The notes under the pieces: generated by a model
The model's database searches: none
The model's input: only the letters and a program-made list of their open reading frames with translations
What the model was told of the DNA's origin: nothing
Shown here: positions 28,940 to 37,855 of the stretch, piece by piece
How the letters are laid out: the number at the start of each line of letters is the position of its first letter
How positions within the stretch are numbered: position 1 is the first letter of the stretch
NCBI RefSeq assembly: GCF_001189915.1
Contig: NZ_LFLS01000022.1
Location: 1-64,000, forward strand
Origin: Herbaspirillum autotrophicum
Lineage (GTDB): Bacteria > Pseudomonadota > Gammaproteobacteria > Burkholderiales > Burkholderiaceae_D
Reading direction: 5' to 3'
Length of the DNA: 64,000 nucleotides
Program-made: the position numbers and the translations under genes

Positions 28940-29950
28940 TCAGACCCGAAACCCGTTCGGATTGGCAGTCTGCCAGCGCCAGGCGTCGGCGCACATGGTT
29001 TCCAGCGAACGGGTGGCTTCCCAGCCCAGCAATTGCCTGGCTTGTGCCGGGTCGGCATAGCACGAGGCAATGTCGCCGGGGCGGCGGGCGGCAATGGTAT
29101 AGGGCAGTGTGCGGTTGCTGGCTTGTTCGAAGGCTTTGACCACGTCCAGCACGCTGTAGCCGATGCCGGTGCCGAGGTTGACGGCGAAGCATTGCGGCTG
29201 TTGCAGATATTCGAGTGCCTTGACGTGACCGACGGCGAGGTCGACCACGTGGATGTAGTCGCGCACGCCGGTGCCGTCTGGTGTCTGGTAATCGCCGCCC
29301 CAGATGTTCAGGCGTTCGCGTTTCCCGATGGCAACTTGCGCCACGAATGGCATCAGGTTGTTTGGAATGCCTTGCGGGTCTTCGCCGATCAGGCCGCTTT
29401 CATGCGCGCCGACCGGATTGAAATAACGCAGCAACGCGATTTTCCATTCAGGATGCGCCAGATGGAAGTCGCGCAGCATGTCTTCGATCATGATCTTGCT
29501 GCGACCGTAGGGATTGCTGGCCGACAGCGGATGCGCTTCGTTGAGCGGCAAATATTGCGGGTTGCCGTAGACCGTGGCCGACGAACTGAACACCAGGGTG
29601 CTGACGCCGGTAGCTTGCATGGCTTCCAGCAGGCGCACGGTGCCGACCACGTTGTTGTCGTAATACTCGAGCGGCTTGGAGACTGACTCACCGACCGCCT
29701 TGAGGCCGGCGAAGTGGATCACGGCATCGCAAGCGTACTCGCGCAGTGCCTGTTCCAGTGCGTTACGGTCACGGATATCGCCAATCACCAGATCCACTTT
29801 CTTGCCGGCAATTTTTTCAACACGTGCCAGCGATTCCTGGAAGCTGTTGCAAAAATTGTCGAATACCACCACGCGGTGACCGGCGTTGAGCAGTTCCACG
29901 CATGTGTGTGAACCGATATAACCGGCACCGCCTGTAACGAGAATGTTCAT
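28940..29950 (-). CDS. galE: UDP-glucose 4-epimerase
   Basis: 336 residues of the extended SDR type. GGAGYIGSHTCVELL at 7-21 is the NAD site, with HFAGLKAVGES, FSSSATVYG and NPYGRSKIMIEDML (Tyr-x3-Lys). GDYQTPDGTGVRDYIHVVDLA and NLGTGIGYSVLDVV are diagnostic of GalE. It interconverts UDP-glucose and UDP-galactose (or the GlcNAc/GalNAc pair), supplying another donor to the cluster. It lies in the minus-strand operon between rfbG and rfbC. Confidence 0.96.
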   Translation of the reverse strand: MNILVTGGAGYIGSHTCVELLNAGHRVVVFDNFCNSFQESLARVEKIAGKKVDLVIGDIRDRNALEQALREYACDAVIHFAGLKAVGESVSKPLEYYDNNVVGTVRLLEAMQATGVSTLVFSSSATVYGNPQYLPLNEAHPLSASNPYGRSKIMIEDMLRDFHLAHPEWKIALLRYFNPVGAHESGLIGEDPQGIPNNLMPFVAQVAIGKRERLNIWGGDYQTPDGTGVRDYIHVVDLAVGHVKALEYLQQPQCFAVNLGTGIGYSVLDVVKAFEQASNRTLPYTIAARRPGDIASCYADPAQARQLLGWEATRSLETMCADAWRWQTANPNGFRV

Positions 29951-29984
29951 GATGTGTTGTTGGCCAATGTTGAATAACCGACAA

Positions 29985-31067
29985 TTATGTCAGATTCTGG
30001 TAAAACTCGATTTGGGTTTCACTCAGACTGCGCAAATCTTCATTGTTGATGTACCCGCCGTACCATTGTGCCGTCAGTTCCAGTGCCGTGTACAGTTCCA
30101 GTTTCGGAATCCAGTCCAGCCGCTGGCGTGCCTTGGAAATATCCAGGCGCAGCAAGGCCGCTTCATGCAGCGCATTGGCCTGGCTTTCGATTCTCACTTC
30201 GACCGGTTTCACCTCATTCTTTTGCAGGGAATGATTGAACGTCGCGCATAACTGGCTGACCGTTTGCAGATCGGTATCCGCCGGTCCGAAATTCCAGCTT
30301 TCGGCAAATGTCTGACCCGACTCGAACAGTTTTTGCGCGACCGACAAGTAACCCGCCAGCGGTTCCAGCACGTATTGCCACGGACGGATCGCATGCGGAT
30401 TGCGGATGCTGACCGACTCTTCCTTCTCCAGCGCACGGATGAAATCCGGGATCAGACGGTCAGCGGCAAAGTCGCCGCCGCCGATGACGTTGCCGGCGCG
30501 CACGCTGGCGATGGCGACATCGCTGTCCTTGCCGTGCTGGAAGTAGGAGCGGCGGTAAGCCGCGGTCACCAGTTCGGCGGCACCCTTGCTGCTGCTGTAC
30601 GGATCGTGTCCGCCCATCGGATCATCTTCACGATAACCCCACAGCCATTCACGGTTTTCATAGCACTTGTCGCTGGTGACGATGATCACCGAGCGCACGC
30701 TGGACGTGTGCCGTACCGCCTCCAGCAAATGCGCCGTGCCCATGATATTGATGGCGAAGGTATCGATCGGCGAAGCATAGGAACCGCGCACCAGCGGTTG
30801 CGCCGCCAGATGGAACACGATGTCCGGTTGTACTTCGGCCATGGTATCGCTCAGGTGTTTCAGATCGCGCACATCGCCGGTGGTGGTCTGGACACAGTTG
30901 TGCAGACGCGCCAGATGAAACAGACTGGGATTGGTCGGTGCCGGCAGTGAATAACCATACACCTTGGCGCCCAGACGGCTGAGCCAGAGGGTCAGCCAAC
31001 TTCCCTTGAAGCCGGTATGTCCGGTGATGAATACGCGCTTGTCGCGCCAAAATTGTGCTGCCATCAA
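29985..31067 (-). CDS. rfbG: CDP-glucose 4,6-dehydratase
   Basis: 360 residues with the RfbG/DdhB pattern. VFITGHTGFKGSWLTLWL is the NAD site, and HLAAQPLVRGSY, VTSDKCYENREWLWGYRE and YSSSKGAAELV (Tyr-x3-Lys) follow, then RAGNVIGGGDFAADRLIPD and IRNPHAIRPWQYVLEPL. It converts CDP-glucose from RfbF into CDP-4-keto-6-deoxyglucose, the substrate of RfbH. It is the first gene of the minus-strand operon. In most deoxyhexose clusters it sits between rfbF and rfbH; here it is 10 kb away on the opposite strand. Confidence 0.96.
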   Translation of the reverse strand: MMAAQFWRDKRVFITGHTGFKGSWLTLWLSRLGAKVYGYSLPAPTNPSLFHLARLHNCVQTTTGDVRDLKHLSDTMAEVQPDIVFHLAAQPLVRGSYASPIDTFAINIMGTAHLLEAVRHTSSVRSVIIVTSDKCYENREWLWGYREDDPMGGHDPYSSSKGAAELVTAAYRRSYFQHGKDSDVAIASVRAGNVIGGGDFAADRLIPDFIRALEKEESVSIRNPHAIRPWQYVLEPLAGYLSVAQKLFESGQTFAESWNFGPADTDLQTVSQLCATFNHSLQKNEVKPVEVRIESQANALHEAALLRLDISKARQRLDWIPKLELYTALELTAQWYGGYINNEDLRSLSETQIEFYQNLT

Positions 31068-31485
31068 GCTTCCTCATGCACGAAAGAGAAATCGCGAGGC
31101 GAGCGCAGTGCAACGGCGCGCGCTTTGGCATTGGCTACAGGCACCACCAGACTGCCTTGGCCAAGGCAGACTCGCGGCCCCCCAGCTGTCACGACTTTCA
31201 TATTTTTGATTGATTGTTGTTTTGCGACTGAGCTTCAACTGCTGGTATTGCACTCAGTCAAGTAACGTTCAGATTAAATCATGCGGGTTTCAGGATTCAA
31301 GCGAGGATCAGGAGGGTGTTTAGCATTCAATCCGTGCAAATATGCGCATTCTGACGGGACGGGGAGCACAGAAATGACAAGTTCTCCCTCGTAGCGGTGC
31401 AAAAAAAGCACGGGCGATGATTTGACGTGCAGGCCGAATCGGTCCAGCATGGCGAGTCGTTTTTTTGTATCGCCATTGTGTAAAT
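31068..31485. other. Divergent intergenic region upstream of rfbG
   Basis: About 420 bases between rfbG (minus) and a VUT-family gene (plus). It should hold the promoter of the rfbG-galE-rfbC-rfbD operon. No gene is visible. The only clear element is the palindrome at 31151-31168. Confidence 0.4.
31151..31168. promoter_or_regulatory. Perfect 18-bp palindrome upstream of rfbG
   Basis: CTGCCTTGG followed directly by CCAAGGCAG is an uninterrupted 9+9 palindrome about 85 bases ahead of the rfbG start. It has the form of a dimeric-repressor site. No T-run follows, so it is unlikely to be a terminator. The binding protein is unknown. Confidence 0.4.
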
Positions 31486-32151
31486 ATGCGTTTTTTCCCC
31501 GGCTTCCGTCTGCGTCAATTCAGCGCCCTCAGGTTATCCGATCTGAAATGGTCGTATGTGCTGGCCCATGCGCTGGTCATTGCCATCGCCAATGTGACGG
31601 TGCGCTATCCGTTTCCATGGGCGCCCGAGGCGTTGACCTGGGCGGCATTCGTTGCGCCGCTGGCATTCTTTGTCACCGACTTGTGCAATCGTTACCACGG
31701 CGTGGGAATGACGCGTCGCGTGGTCGTCGCCTCATTTGTGATTGCCGTGGTGATTTCCTGGTTTGCCGCCGATGCGCGCATTGCGCTGGCCAGCGGCAGC
31801 GCGTTCTTGTGCGGCCAACTGCTCGATGCCGCCATTTTCAACCGGCTGCGTGGCCGTGTCTGGTGGCTGGCGCCGACGGTATCGGGCGTGCTGGCCTCGA
31901 TGCTTGATGGTTTGCTGTTTTTCTTGCTGGCGTTCGCCGGCAGCGGCTTGCCGTGGGTGAACTGGGCGCTGGCGGATTACGGCATCAAGCTGGCCATGAT
32001 TTTCATGATATTGCCGCTGTATGGCGTGATCATTTTCGGCGGCAATTTCAAACGCAATTTGCGCGACAGCCTCGGCGGCACCGACGCCGGTTCCGGTGCC
32101 ACGCCGGCGCAGACGTCCGCCGGACACCGGTCTGATCCGCCTAGTCGCTGA
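31486..32151 (+). CDS. VUT-family (YhhQ-like) queuosine-precursor transporter
   Basis: 221 residues from ATG 31486 (a TTG at 31465 is an alternative). About six membrane spans are visible. The arrangement [23 protein letters not shown] and the later [16 protein letters not shown]...[21 protein letters not shown] correspond to the conserved blocks of YhhQ/VUT proteins, which import preQ0/preQ1-type precursors. The C-terminal 25 residues are polar and low complexity. The 3-prime end overlaps the convergent ttcA by 11 bases. Confidence 0.8.
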   Translation: MRFFPGFRLRQFSALRLSDLKWSYVLAHALVIAIANVTVRYPFPWAPEALTWAAFVAPLAFFVTDLCNRYHGVGMTRRVVVASFVIAVVISWFAADARIALASGSAFLCGQLLDAAIFNRLRGRVWWLAPTVSGVLASMLDGLLFFLLAFAGSGLPWVNWALADYGIKLAMIFMILPLYGVIIFGGNFKRNLRDSLGGTDAGSGATPAQTSAGHRSDPPSR

Positions 32152-33118
32152 CCTGCAATGGAATCACGTTAGGCGCGATGCCGGTTGAACATGGCTCGTC
32201 GTCAAACGCGATATCGCCGTTGGCATCGGCCACGCCGGTTGCCTTGAGGTCGGCGAAACCGAACAGATTGCGATCCATCAAATGCGATGGCGCGACGGTG
32301 GACAGAGAGGCGAAGATATTGTCGACGCGGCCCGGATGTTTCTTTTCCCACTCGCGCAACATGCCTTTGATTTGCTTGCGTTGCAGATTTTCCTGACTGC
32401 CGCACAGGTCGCAAGGAATGATCGGGAATTGCTTGACCCCGGCATACCGCGTGAGATCCGCTTCGTGCACGTAAGCCAGCGGCCGGATCACGATTTGCTT
32501 GCCATCATCCGATTGCAGCTTGGGTGGCATGCCTTTGAGTTTGCCGCCGAAAAACATGTTCAGGAAAAAGGTTTCCATGATGTCGTCGCGGTGGTGGCCG
32601 AGCGCAATCTTGGTCGCGCCGAGTTCGGTCGCAACCCGGTACAGGATACCGCGCCGCAGACGTGAACACAGGGCACAGGTGGTTTTTCCCTCCGGCACCA
32701 CGCGCTTGACGATGCTGTAGGTATCCTGATTTTCGATATGAAAAGCGACCCCGAGTTCGGTCAGGTATTGCGGCAGGATATGGGCCGGGAAGTTCGGTTG
32801 TTTCTGGTCCAGATTGACGGCGATGATATCGAAGTGAATCGGCGCCCGTTCCCGCAGCGTCATCAGAATATCGAGCATGGCATAGCTGTCCTTGCCGCCG
32901 GACAGACAAACCATGATCTTGTCGCCATCCTCGATCATGTTGAAATCGCCGATGGCCTGCCCCACCTGACGGCACAGCCGCTTGTGCAGCTTGTTGTTTT
33001 CGTAGGCGATTTTTTCCGCCTGTTTCAGCGTTGGTACGGCAGCGCTGGCAGCAGCATCAGTTGCCGGCGGTGGCGCCGGATGTTCAAGAAGATCGTTCAT
33101 GGTCGGTCCTGCCGTCAT
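32141..33118 (-). CDS. ttcA: tRNA 2-thiocytidine(32) synthetase
   Basis: 325 residues. The PP-loop [10 protein letters not shown] binds ATP. CALC (about 152-155) and CDLC further on supply the cysteines of the iron-sulfur site. [18 protein letters not shown] and [17 protein letters not shown] are signature segments. It thiolates C32 of certain tRNAs. The stop of folB is adjacent to the ttcA start, so the two form an operon. The first ATG is at 33118; a start at the Met six codons later is possible. Confidence 0.95.
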   Translation of the reverse strand: MTAGPTMNDLLEHPAPPPATDAAASAAVPTLKQAEKIAYENNKLHKRLCRQVGQAIGDFNMIEDGDKIMVCLSGGKDSYAMLDILMTLRERAPIHFDIIAVNLDQKQPNFPAHILPQYLTELGVAFHIENQDTYSIVKRVVPEGKTTCALCSRLRRGILYRVATELGATKIALGHHRDDIMETFFLNMFFGGKLKGMPPKLQSDDGKQIVIRPLAYVHEADLTRYAGVKQFPIIPCDLCGSQENLQRKQIKGMLREWEKKHPGRVDNIFASLSTVAPSHLMDRNLFGFADLKATGVADANGDIAFDDEPCSTGIAPNVIPLQVSD

Positions 33119-33514
33119 TCAGGTAGAAGATTTGATGCCGAATACTTCGACCCCGACTGAATCGCAGTCGGGATAGACATCCGGTTTTTCGGTCGAAACC
33201 CGTGCCGCCAGCACCTTGGGGTGGGTCAACATGGCTTTGAGTACGTCATCGCACAGGGTTTCCTGCAAGTGAATATGGCCTTCGGCCATGCGCTTGGCGA
33301 TCGTGCTGCGAATGAAATCGTAATCGACCACTTCGGCCAGCAGATCGTCTTTCGGCGTCGACAAGGCCAGCGGAATGAACAAGTCGACATTGATCAGGAT
33401 GCGTTGTTCACCCTTCTTTTCGAATTCATGCACGCCGATGTTGATCAGCACTTCGTAATTGCGCAGGAACAGGCGGCGGCAGTTGCTTAATTCAGGGTGA
33501 GAAAGAGGGAACAT
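33119..33514 (-). CDS. folB: Dihydroneopterin aldolase
   Basis: 131 residues, the family length. NYEVLINIGVHEFEKKGEQRI starts the conserved core, followed by the VDYDFIRSTI segment. In the second half LQETLCDDVLKAML carries the general-base region, and KPDVYPDCDSVGVEVFG is at the end. It converts dihydroneopterin to 6-hydroxymethyl-dihydropterin in folate synthesis. It directly precedes ttcA and follows a pteridine-reductase-like SDR on the same strand. Confidence 0.92.
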   Translation of the reverse strand: MFPLSHPELSNCRRLFLRNYEVLINIGVHEFEKKGEQRILINVDLFIPLALSTPKDDLLAEVVDYDFIRSTIAKRMAEGHIHLQETLCDDVLKAMLTHPKVLAARVSTEKPDVYPDCDSVGVEVFGIKSST

Positions 33515-33592
33515 GATTTTCAGTATTTCTATGTAAATGTCGGTAAGGCGTTAACGAGTACTTCGTGGGCTTGTCGGATGTGCCGGCGTCGC

Positions 33593-34357
33593 TTATTTGG
33601 CCAGGAACATGACATCGCGTTGCAGCGGAATCAAATGCTGTCCGCCGTCGACCAGAATGGTGGTGCCGGTAATCGCCGTGGCAGCGGCGACAAAGCAGAC
33701 GGTGGCGGCGATATCTTCCGGCGTGCTGCTTTTGCCAAGCGGCGTGACGCGATGGGCTTTTTCAAATTCTGCCACCGTTTGCTCACCCGACATCATGGTA
33801 ATGCCGGGGGCTACCCCGACCACCCGCACCAGTGGCGCCAGCGCCTGTGCCAGCAGCGTGGTGGCGCTCAGCAATGCGGCTTTCGACAACGTGTAAGACA
33901 GAAAGTCGGGATTGGGATTGTAAAGCTTCTGATCCAGCAAATTGATGACCACCGACTGACTGCCGGCCGGCGTCGCCGCATGCAGCGCCTGCGCCAGCAA
34001 CAACGGCGCTGCCAGATTGGCGTGCATATGGGCGTCCAGTTGTGCGGTCGAAAAAGTGTCGGCGGTATCGTGTTCGAACAGCGATGCATTATTGATAACG
34101 CAAGACACCGGTCCCAACTGCGCTGCCTGGGCCAGCAATTGCCGTACTGCGGCCTCGTCGCGCAAGTCGCACGGCACCGCAATGGCGCGGCGACCAAGAC
34201 TTTCAATCGCCTTCACGGTCTCCTGTGCTTCGGCGGCGGAGCGGCCATAATGCACCGCGATATCCCAGCCGTCGCGCGCCAGCGCAAGCGCAATCGTGCG
34301 GCCAATGCGTTTGGCGGCGCCGGTCACAAGAGCAACTTTTTGTTGGTGTGGTTTCAT
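33593..34357 (-). CDS. SDR, pteridine-reductase (FolM/PTR1)-like
   Basis: 254 residues from ATG 34357 (the frame continues upstream, but this start fits the family). VALVTGAAKRIGRTIALAL contains the TGxxxRIG variant of the NADP loop seen in pteridine reductases. NNAS at the middle and LSYTLSKAAL supply the Tyr-x3-Lys pair. NLLDQKL replaces the usual serine strand: the catalytic Ser is an Asp/Gln region, as in PTR1/FolM proteins. Next to folB on the same strand, a role in dihydropterin reduction is reasonable. Divergent from the MidA-type gene. Confidence 0.75.
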   Translation of the reverse strand: MKPHQQKVALVTGAAKRIGRTIALALARDGWDIAVHYGRSAAEAQETVKAIESLGRRAIAVPCDLRDEAAVRQLLAQAAQLGPVSCVINNASLFEHDTADTFSTAQLDAHMHANLAAPLLLAQALHAATPAGSQSVVINLLDQKLYNPNPDFLSYTLSKAALLSATTLLAQALAPLVRVVGVAPGITMMSGEQTVAEFEKAHRVTPLGKSSTPEDIAATVCFVAAATAITGTTILVDGGQHLIPLQRDVMFLAK

Positions 34358-34384
34358 AGAAAGCAAATCAAATACAATACGGCC

Positions 34385-35545
34385 ATGCAACTGCAATTAC
34401 CAGAACCCGGCGCGGATGCGCTGCTCGCCTCGCGTGCGCTCCAGCAACTGATTACCGAAGAGATCCGTCAACGCGGCGGCTGGATTTCGTTTGCACGCTA
34501 TATGGAACTGGTGCTGTATGCGCCTGAGTTGGGGTATTACAGCGGCGGCGCAGCAAAATTGGGCAAAGACGGTGATTTTACAACCGCGCCGGAGATTACG
34601 CCGCTTTTTGGCGCGACGTTGGCCCATTTAGCGACAGAATTGATGGCGCAGACCGTGGATGTCCTCCTCGAATTCGGCGCCGGCACTGGCAAGCTGGCAT
34701 TCGATATCCTGACTGAGCTGAAAGCTGCGGGGCATTTGCCGCAGCATTATTTCATTGTGGAAGTATCGGCACAGTTGCGTGCGCGCCAGCAGGAGTTGTT
34801 GCGCGACTTCCCTCAGGTCAGTTGGCTGGACCGCTTGCCGCCGGCATTTTCCGGTGTCGTGTTCGGCAATGAAGTGCTCGATGCGATGCCGGTCAATCTG
34901 TTGCTCAAGAGCGCCGATGGCTGGCTGGAACGTGGCGTCACGCTGGACGATGCGGGCCGCTTTGCATTTGCCGAACGGGAAGTCGAACCGGCGCAATTGG
35001 CGCAATGGCTGGCGCAGATTCCCGACGCCGGCCAGCTGGACGTCGGCTATCTGACCGAAATTCACCCGGTGGCGCAGGGCTTCATGCAATCGTTGTCGAC
35101 CATGTTGCTCAACGGCAATGGCGGCGCAGCGATATTGCTGGATTACGGTTTTCCGGCGCATGAGTATTATTTCTTCGAGCGCGCGCAGGGCACGCTGATG
35201 TGTCACTACCGGCATCACGCGCACGACGATCCGTTTTATCTGCCGGGCTTGCAGGATGTCACGGCCCACGTTGACTTTACCGCCATGGCGCGGGTGGCGG
35301 TTGACGCTGGGCTCGATGTGTTCGGGTATACCAGTCAGGCCGCATTCCTGTTGAATGCCGGGATCGGCGACTTGCTGCTGCGGACATCGCCGGAACAGCC
35401 GCAGATTTATCTGCCGCAAGCCAATGCCGTACAAAAACTGATTTCCCCGGCCGAGATGGGGGAATTGTTCAAAGTGTTGTCGATAGGCAAGAATGTGGAT
35501 TGGCCTGCGCGTTTGCAGCGTCACGACCGCAGCCATCGTCTGTAA
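34385..35545 (+). CDS. MidA/NDUFAF7-family SAM-dependent methyltransferase
   Basis: 386 residues from ATG 34385. The frame is open for 890 further bases upstream, but that part is antisense to the SDR gene and has no protein character. Family blocks: RGGWISFARYMELVLYAPELGYYSGG near the N-terminus, GDFTTAPEITPLFGATLA, then the SAM loop LLEFGAGTGKLAFDIL and VFGNEVLDAMPV. The eukaryotic relative methylates an arginine of complex I; the bacterial role is not settled. Confidence 0.88.
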   Translation: MQLQLPEPGADALLASRALQQLITEEIRQRGGWISFARYMELVLYAPELGYYSGGAAKLGKDGDFTTAPEITPLFGATLAHLATELMAQTVDVLLEFGAGTGKLAFDILTELKAAGHLPQHYFIVEVSAQLRARQQELLRDFPQVSWLDRLPPAFSGVVFGNEVLDAMPVNLLLKSADGWLERGVTLDDAGRFAFAEREVEPAQLAQWLAQIPDAGQLDVGYLTEIHPVAQGFMQSLSTMLLNGNGGAAILLDYGFPAHEYYFFERAQGTLMCHYRHHAHDDPFYLPGLQDVTAHVDFTAMARVAVDAGLDVFGYTSQAAFLLNAGIGDLLLRTSPEQPQIYLPQANAVQKLISPAEMGELFKVLSIGKNVDWPARLQRHDRSHRL

Positions 35546-35555
35546 AGGTCGCTTC

Positions 35556-35750
35556 ATGATTCGCTGGGTATTGGTGATCTTTTTCGCCGTGATCGTTTTT
35601 TCCTCTTTGTTGCCGTGGCTGGAAAAGCTCGGCATCGGCCGCTTGCCGGGCGATCTGCGTTTCAAATTGTTCGGCCGCGTGTTTTCGCTGCCGTTCGCTT
35701 CCACCATTCTGCTGTCGGCCGTGATTTTCCTGATCGCGCGTTTTATCTGA
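35556..35750 (+). CDS. DUF2905-family small membrane protein
   Basis: 64 residues from ATG 35556 after AAAGG. Two hydrophobic spans (IRWVLVIFFAVIVFSSLLPW and ASTILLSAVIFLIARF) flank the conserved LGRLPGDLRF-type loop (IGRLPGDLRFKLFGR), the mark of DUF2905. Function unknown. It is 10 bases behind the MidA-type gene. Confidence 0.85.
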   Translation: MIRWVLVIFFAVIVFSSLLPWLEKLGIGRLPGDLRFKLFGRVFSLPFASTILLSAVIFLIARFI

Positions 35751-35781
35751 CGTCTGCCTGCGCATTGTGTTTCAGGTTGGC

Positions 35782-35809
35782 GTTCAGTCTGCGTTAAGTT
35801 TGCGTTAAG
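35782..35809 (+). promoter_or_regulatory. Three PmrA/QseB-type direct repeats ahead of the two-component operon
   Basis: GTTCAG, GTTAAG and GTTAAG start at 35782, 35793 and 35804, each separated by five bases (11-bp period). This is the TTAAG-N5-TTAAG layout bound by PmrA/QseB-like regulators, located about 70-95 bases before the regulator's start. It suggests autoregulation. Confidence 0.6.
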
Positions 35810-35875
35810 TCGCAGCCTGCTAACATGATCCATCTGAGATGATTCACGTGGTTTAACCGGTGGCAAGGAGTGGGC

Positions 35876-36532
35876 GTGCGCGTATTACTCGTGGAAGACG
35901 ACCTGATGGTCGGTGCGGCGGTCCGCAAGGGTTTGCGTCAGGATGGCTTTGCCGTGGACTGGGTGCAGGATGGCAAGGCCGCCGAGCTGGCCCTGCAACA
36001 GGAAGACTATGCCTTGCTGTTGCTGGACCTCGGTTTGCCGCAAAAAAGCGGACTGGCGGTATTGCAATCGCTGCGTGCGCAAGGCAACAAGATTCCGGTG
36101 CTCATCACGACCGCGCGCGATGCCGTTGCCGATCGCGTGGCCGGGCTCGATGCCGGCGCCGATGACTATCTGATCAAACCATTCGACCTCGAAGAACTGT
36201 CGGCCCGCATGCGGGCGTTGTTGCGCCGGCAATCCGGTCGGGCCGACAGCCTGATCGAAGTCGGCGACGTGGTGCTCAATCAAGCTACCCATGAAGTGTC
36301 GCTGCAAGGACAGCCGGTCAATCTGTCGGCGCGCGAGTTCGCGTTGTTGCGCGCTTTTCTGGACCGGCCTGGCGTGGTGCTGTCGCGCGCACAACTGGAA
36401 GAAAAACTGTATGGCTGGGATGACAGCATCGACAGCAATGCGGTGGAAGTGCACATCCACGCCTTGCGCAAAAAGCTCGGCAGCGATTTCATCAAGAATG
36501 TGCGCGGCATAGGGTATCTGGTGTCCAAATGA
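35876..36532 (+). CDS. OmpR-family response regulator (QseB/PmrA type)
   Basis: 218 residues. I place the start at GTG 35876 because AAGGAG at 35865-35870 is spaced for it and overlaps the upstream GTG 35870. The receiver domain has the acidic pair VEDD (7-9), phospho-acceptor Asp51 (LLLLDLGLP) and the lysine of LIKPFD. The C-terminal winged helix (about 125-218) has LSAREFALLRAFLDRPG and VEVHIHALRKKLG, typical of OmpR/PhoB. It overlaps the sensor kinase by 4 bases. Repeats of its probable binding site lie upstream of itself and of the protease at 37932. Confidence 0.93.
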   Translation: MRVLLVEDDLMVGAAVRKGLRQDGFAVDWVQDGKAAELALQQEDYALLLLDLGLPQKSGLAVLQSLRAQGNKIPVLITTARDAVADRVAGLDAGADDYLIKPFDLEELSARMRALLRRQSGRADSLIEVGDVVLNQATHEVSLQGQPVNLSAREFALLRAFLDRPGVVLSRAQLEEKLYGWDDSIDSNAVEVHIHALRKKLGSDFIKNVRGIGYLVSK

Positions 36533-37830
36533 ATTCGATACGACGTCAATTGTTGCTGTGGCTGGCACTGGGGTTGAGTGCCGGTATTCTGCTGGCCGGC
36601 ATCGCCTTGTATTTTCAGGCGCGTGGCGAAGCCAATGAAATATTCGACTATCAGATGCGCCAGATTGCGGCCTCGCTGCCGCGTCAGGCATTTGCGCCCA
36701 TCGCGCCGGGGCAGGCCTTGCCCGGCATGGATGACGAAATCATGATGCAGATCTGGGATAGCACCGGCACCGTGATTTATCACTCGCATGCCCGCAGCGC
36801 CATGCCGCAGCAAGCCGAACTGGGTTTCGTCAATGTGCCGGGACCGGGTGGCGCGTGGCGCGTGTACAGCGCGCAGATCGGCAATACCGTGGTGCAGGTG
36901 TCGCAGCCGCTCAGCGCCCGCCAGACGGTGGCGGCGCAGATGGCGGTCAAGACCGTGATGCCGCTGTTGCTGCTGTTTCCCTTTCTGGGGGCGTTGATCT
37001 GGATCGCCGTCAGCCGTGGACTGGCGCCGGTGCGGCGCGCCGCAGATGAAGTCAAGCAGCTCGACATGCATGCGCTGGCGCCGATTGCCGATGTCGGTCT
37101 GCCGCAGGAAATACAACCGCTGACGCATGCTCTCAATGACTTGTTGTTGCGACTGAAAAGTGCGATGCAGGTACAGCGGGCATTTGTTGCCGATGCCGCA
37201 CACGAGTTGCGCACACCGCTGACCGCGTTGCGTTTGCAAGTGCAACTGGCGGAGCGTGCTGATAACGCGGAAGAGCGGCAGGCCGCCTTCCAGGATTTGA
37301 AAAACGGTCTGGAGCGTGCCACGCATCTGGTGCATCAGCTATTGACGCTGGCGCGTCAGGAGCCGGGTCTGCGGCAGCATGTCGAACTGGATCTGACGGC
37401 GCTGGTACAGCGGGTCATCGCCGATATGTCGCCGCTGGCGCTGCATCGGAATATTGATCTGGGCATGACCGAGGCGGCGGCCGTGACGGTCAGCGGCGAT
37501 GCCGATGCCTTGCGTATTCTGTTCAGCAATCTGCTGGTCAATGCCGTGCATTACAGCGCGCCCGGCGGCACCGTCGACGTTGCCATGCAGTGGATGGACG
37601 AGCGCGCCGTGGTCACCATACAGGATAGCGGGCCGGGCATTCCGGCCGCGCACATGGAGCGGGTATTCGATCGCTTCTACCGGGCCGCTGATGCGCAGAC
37701 GCAGGCCGTGGTCGGCAGCGGGCTGGGGTTGGCCATCGTGCGCCAGATCGCCGATCTGCACGGTATTGCCGTGCAACTGGAAAATACCGCGCCCGGATTG
37801 CGTGTCACCGTACGTTTTCCGCAGGCCTGA
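36529..37830 (+). CDS. Sensor histidine kinase (QseC/PmrB type)
   Basis: 433 residues. Membrane spans lie at about 8-28 and 143-162, enclosing a periplasmic sensor loop of some 115 residues; a HAMP-like linker follows. The phospho-acceptor is His225 in DAAHELRTPLTALRL. NLLVNAVHYS, DSGPGIP and GSGLGLAIVRQI are the N, G1 and G2 boxes of the ATPase domain. It should autophosphorylate in response to an envelope signal and activate the co-translated regulator. The ligand is not readable. Confidence 0.92.
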   Translation: MNSIRRQLLLWLALGLSAGILLAGIALYFQARGEANEIFDYQMRQIAASLPRQAFAPIAPGQALPGMDDEIMMQIWDSTGTVIYHSHARSAMPQQAELGFVNVPGPGGAWRVYSAQIGNTVVQVSQPLSARQTVAAQMAVKTVMPLLLLFPFLGALIWIAVSRGLAPVRRAADEVKQLDMHALAPIADVGLPQEIQPLTHALNDLLLRLKSAMQVQRAFVADAAHELRTPLTALRLQVQLAERADNAEERQAAFQDLKNGLERATHLVHQLLTLARQEPGLRQHVELDLTALVQRVIADMSPLALHRNIDLGMTEAAAVTVSGDADALRILFSNLLVNAVHYSAPGGTVDVAMQWMDERAVVTIQDSGPGIPAAHMERVFDRFYRAADAQTQAVVGSGLGLAIVRQIADLHGIAVQLENTAPGLRVTVRFPQA

Positions 37831-37855
37831 AGCTTATTCCGGTTTATTGAGAGAC

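Noticed and set aside
28502-29686. 394-residue open frame on the plus strand
   Set aside because: It is the complement of galE and rfbC, both well supported by motifs and length.
33497-34384. Long in-frame extension ahead of the MidA-type gene
   Set aside because: It is antisense to the SDR gene, has no protein motif, and the family start lies at ATG 34385.
34628-35866. 412-residue open frame on the minus strand
   Set aside because: Antisense to the MidA-type and DUF2905 genes; composition is His/Gln/Arg-rich, as expected of antisense frames.
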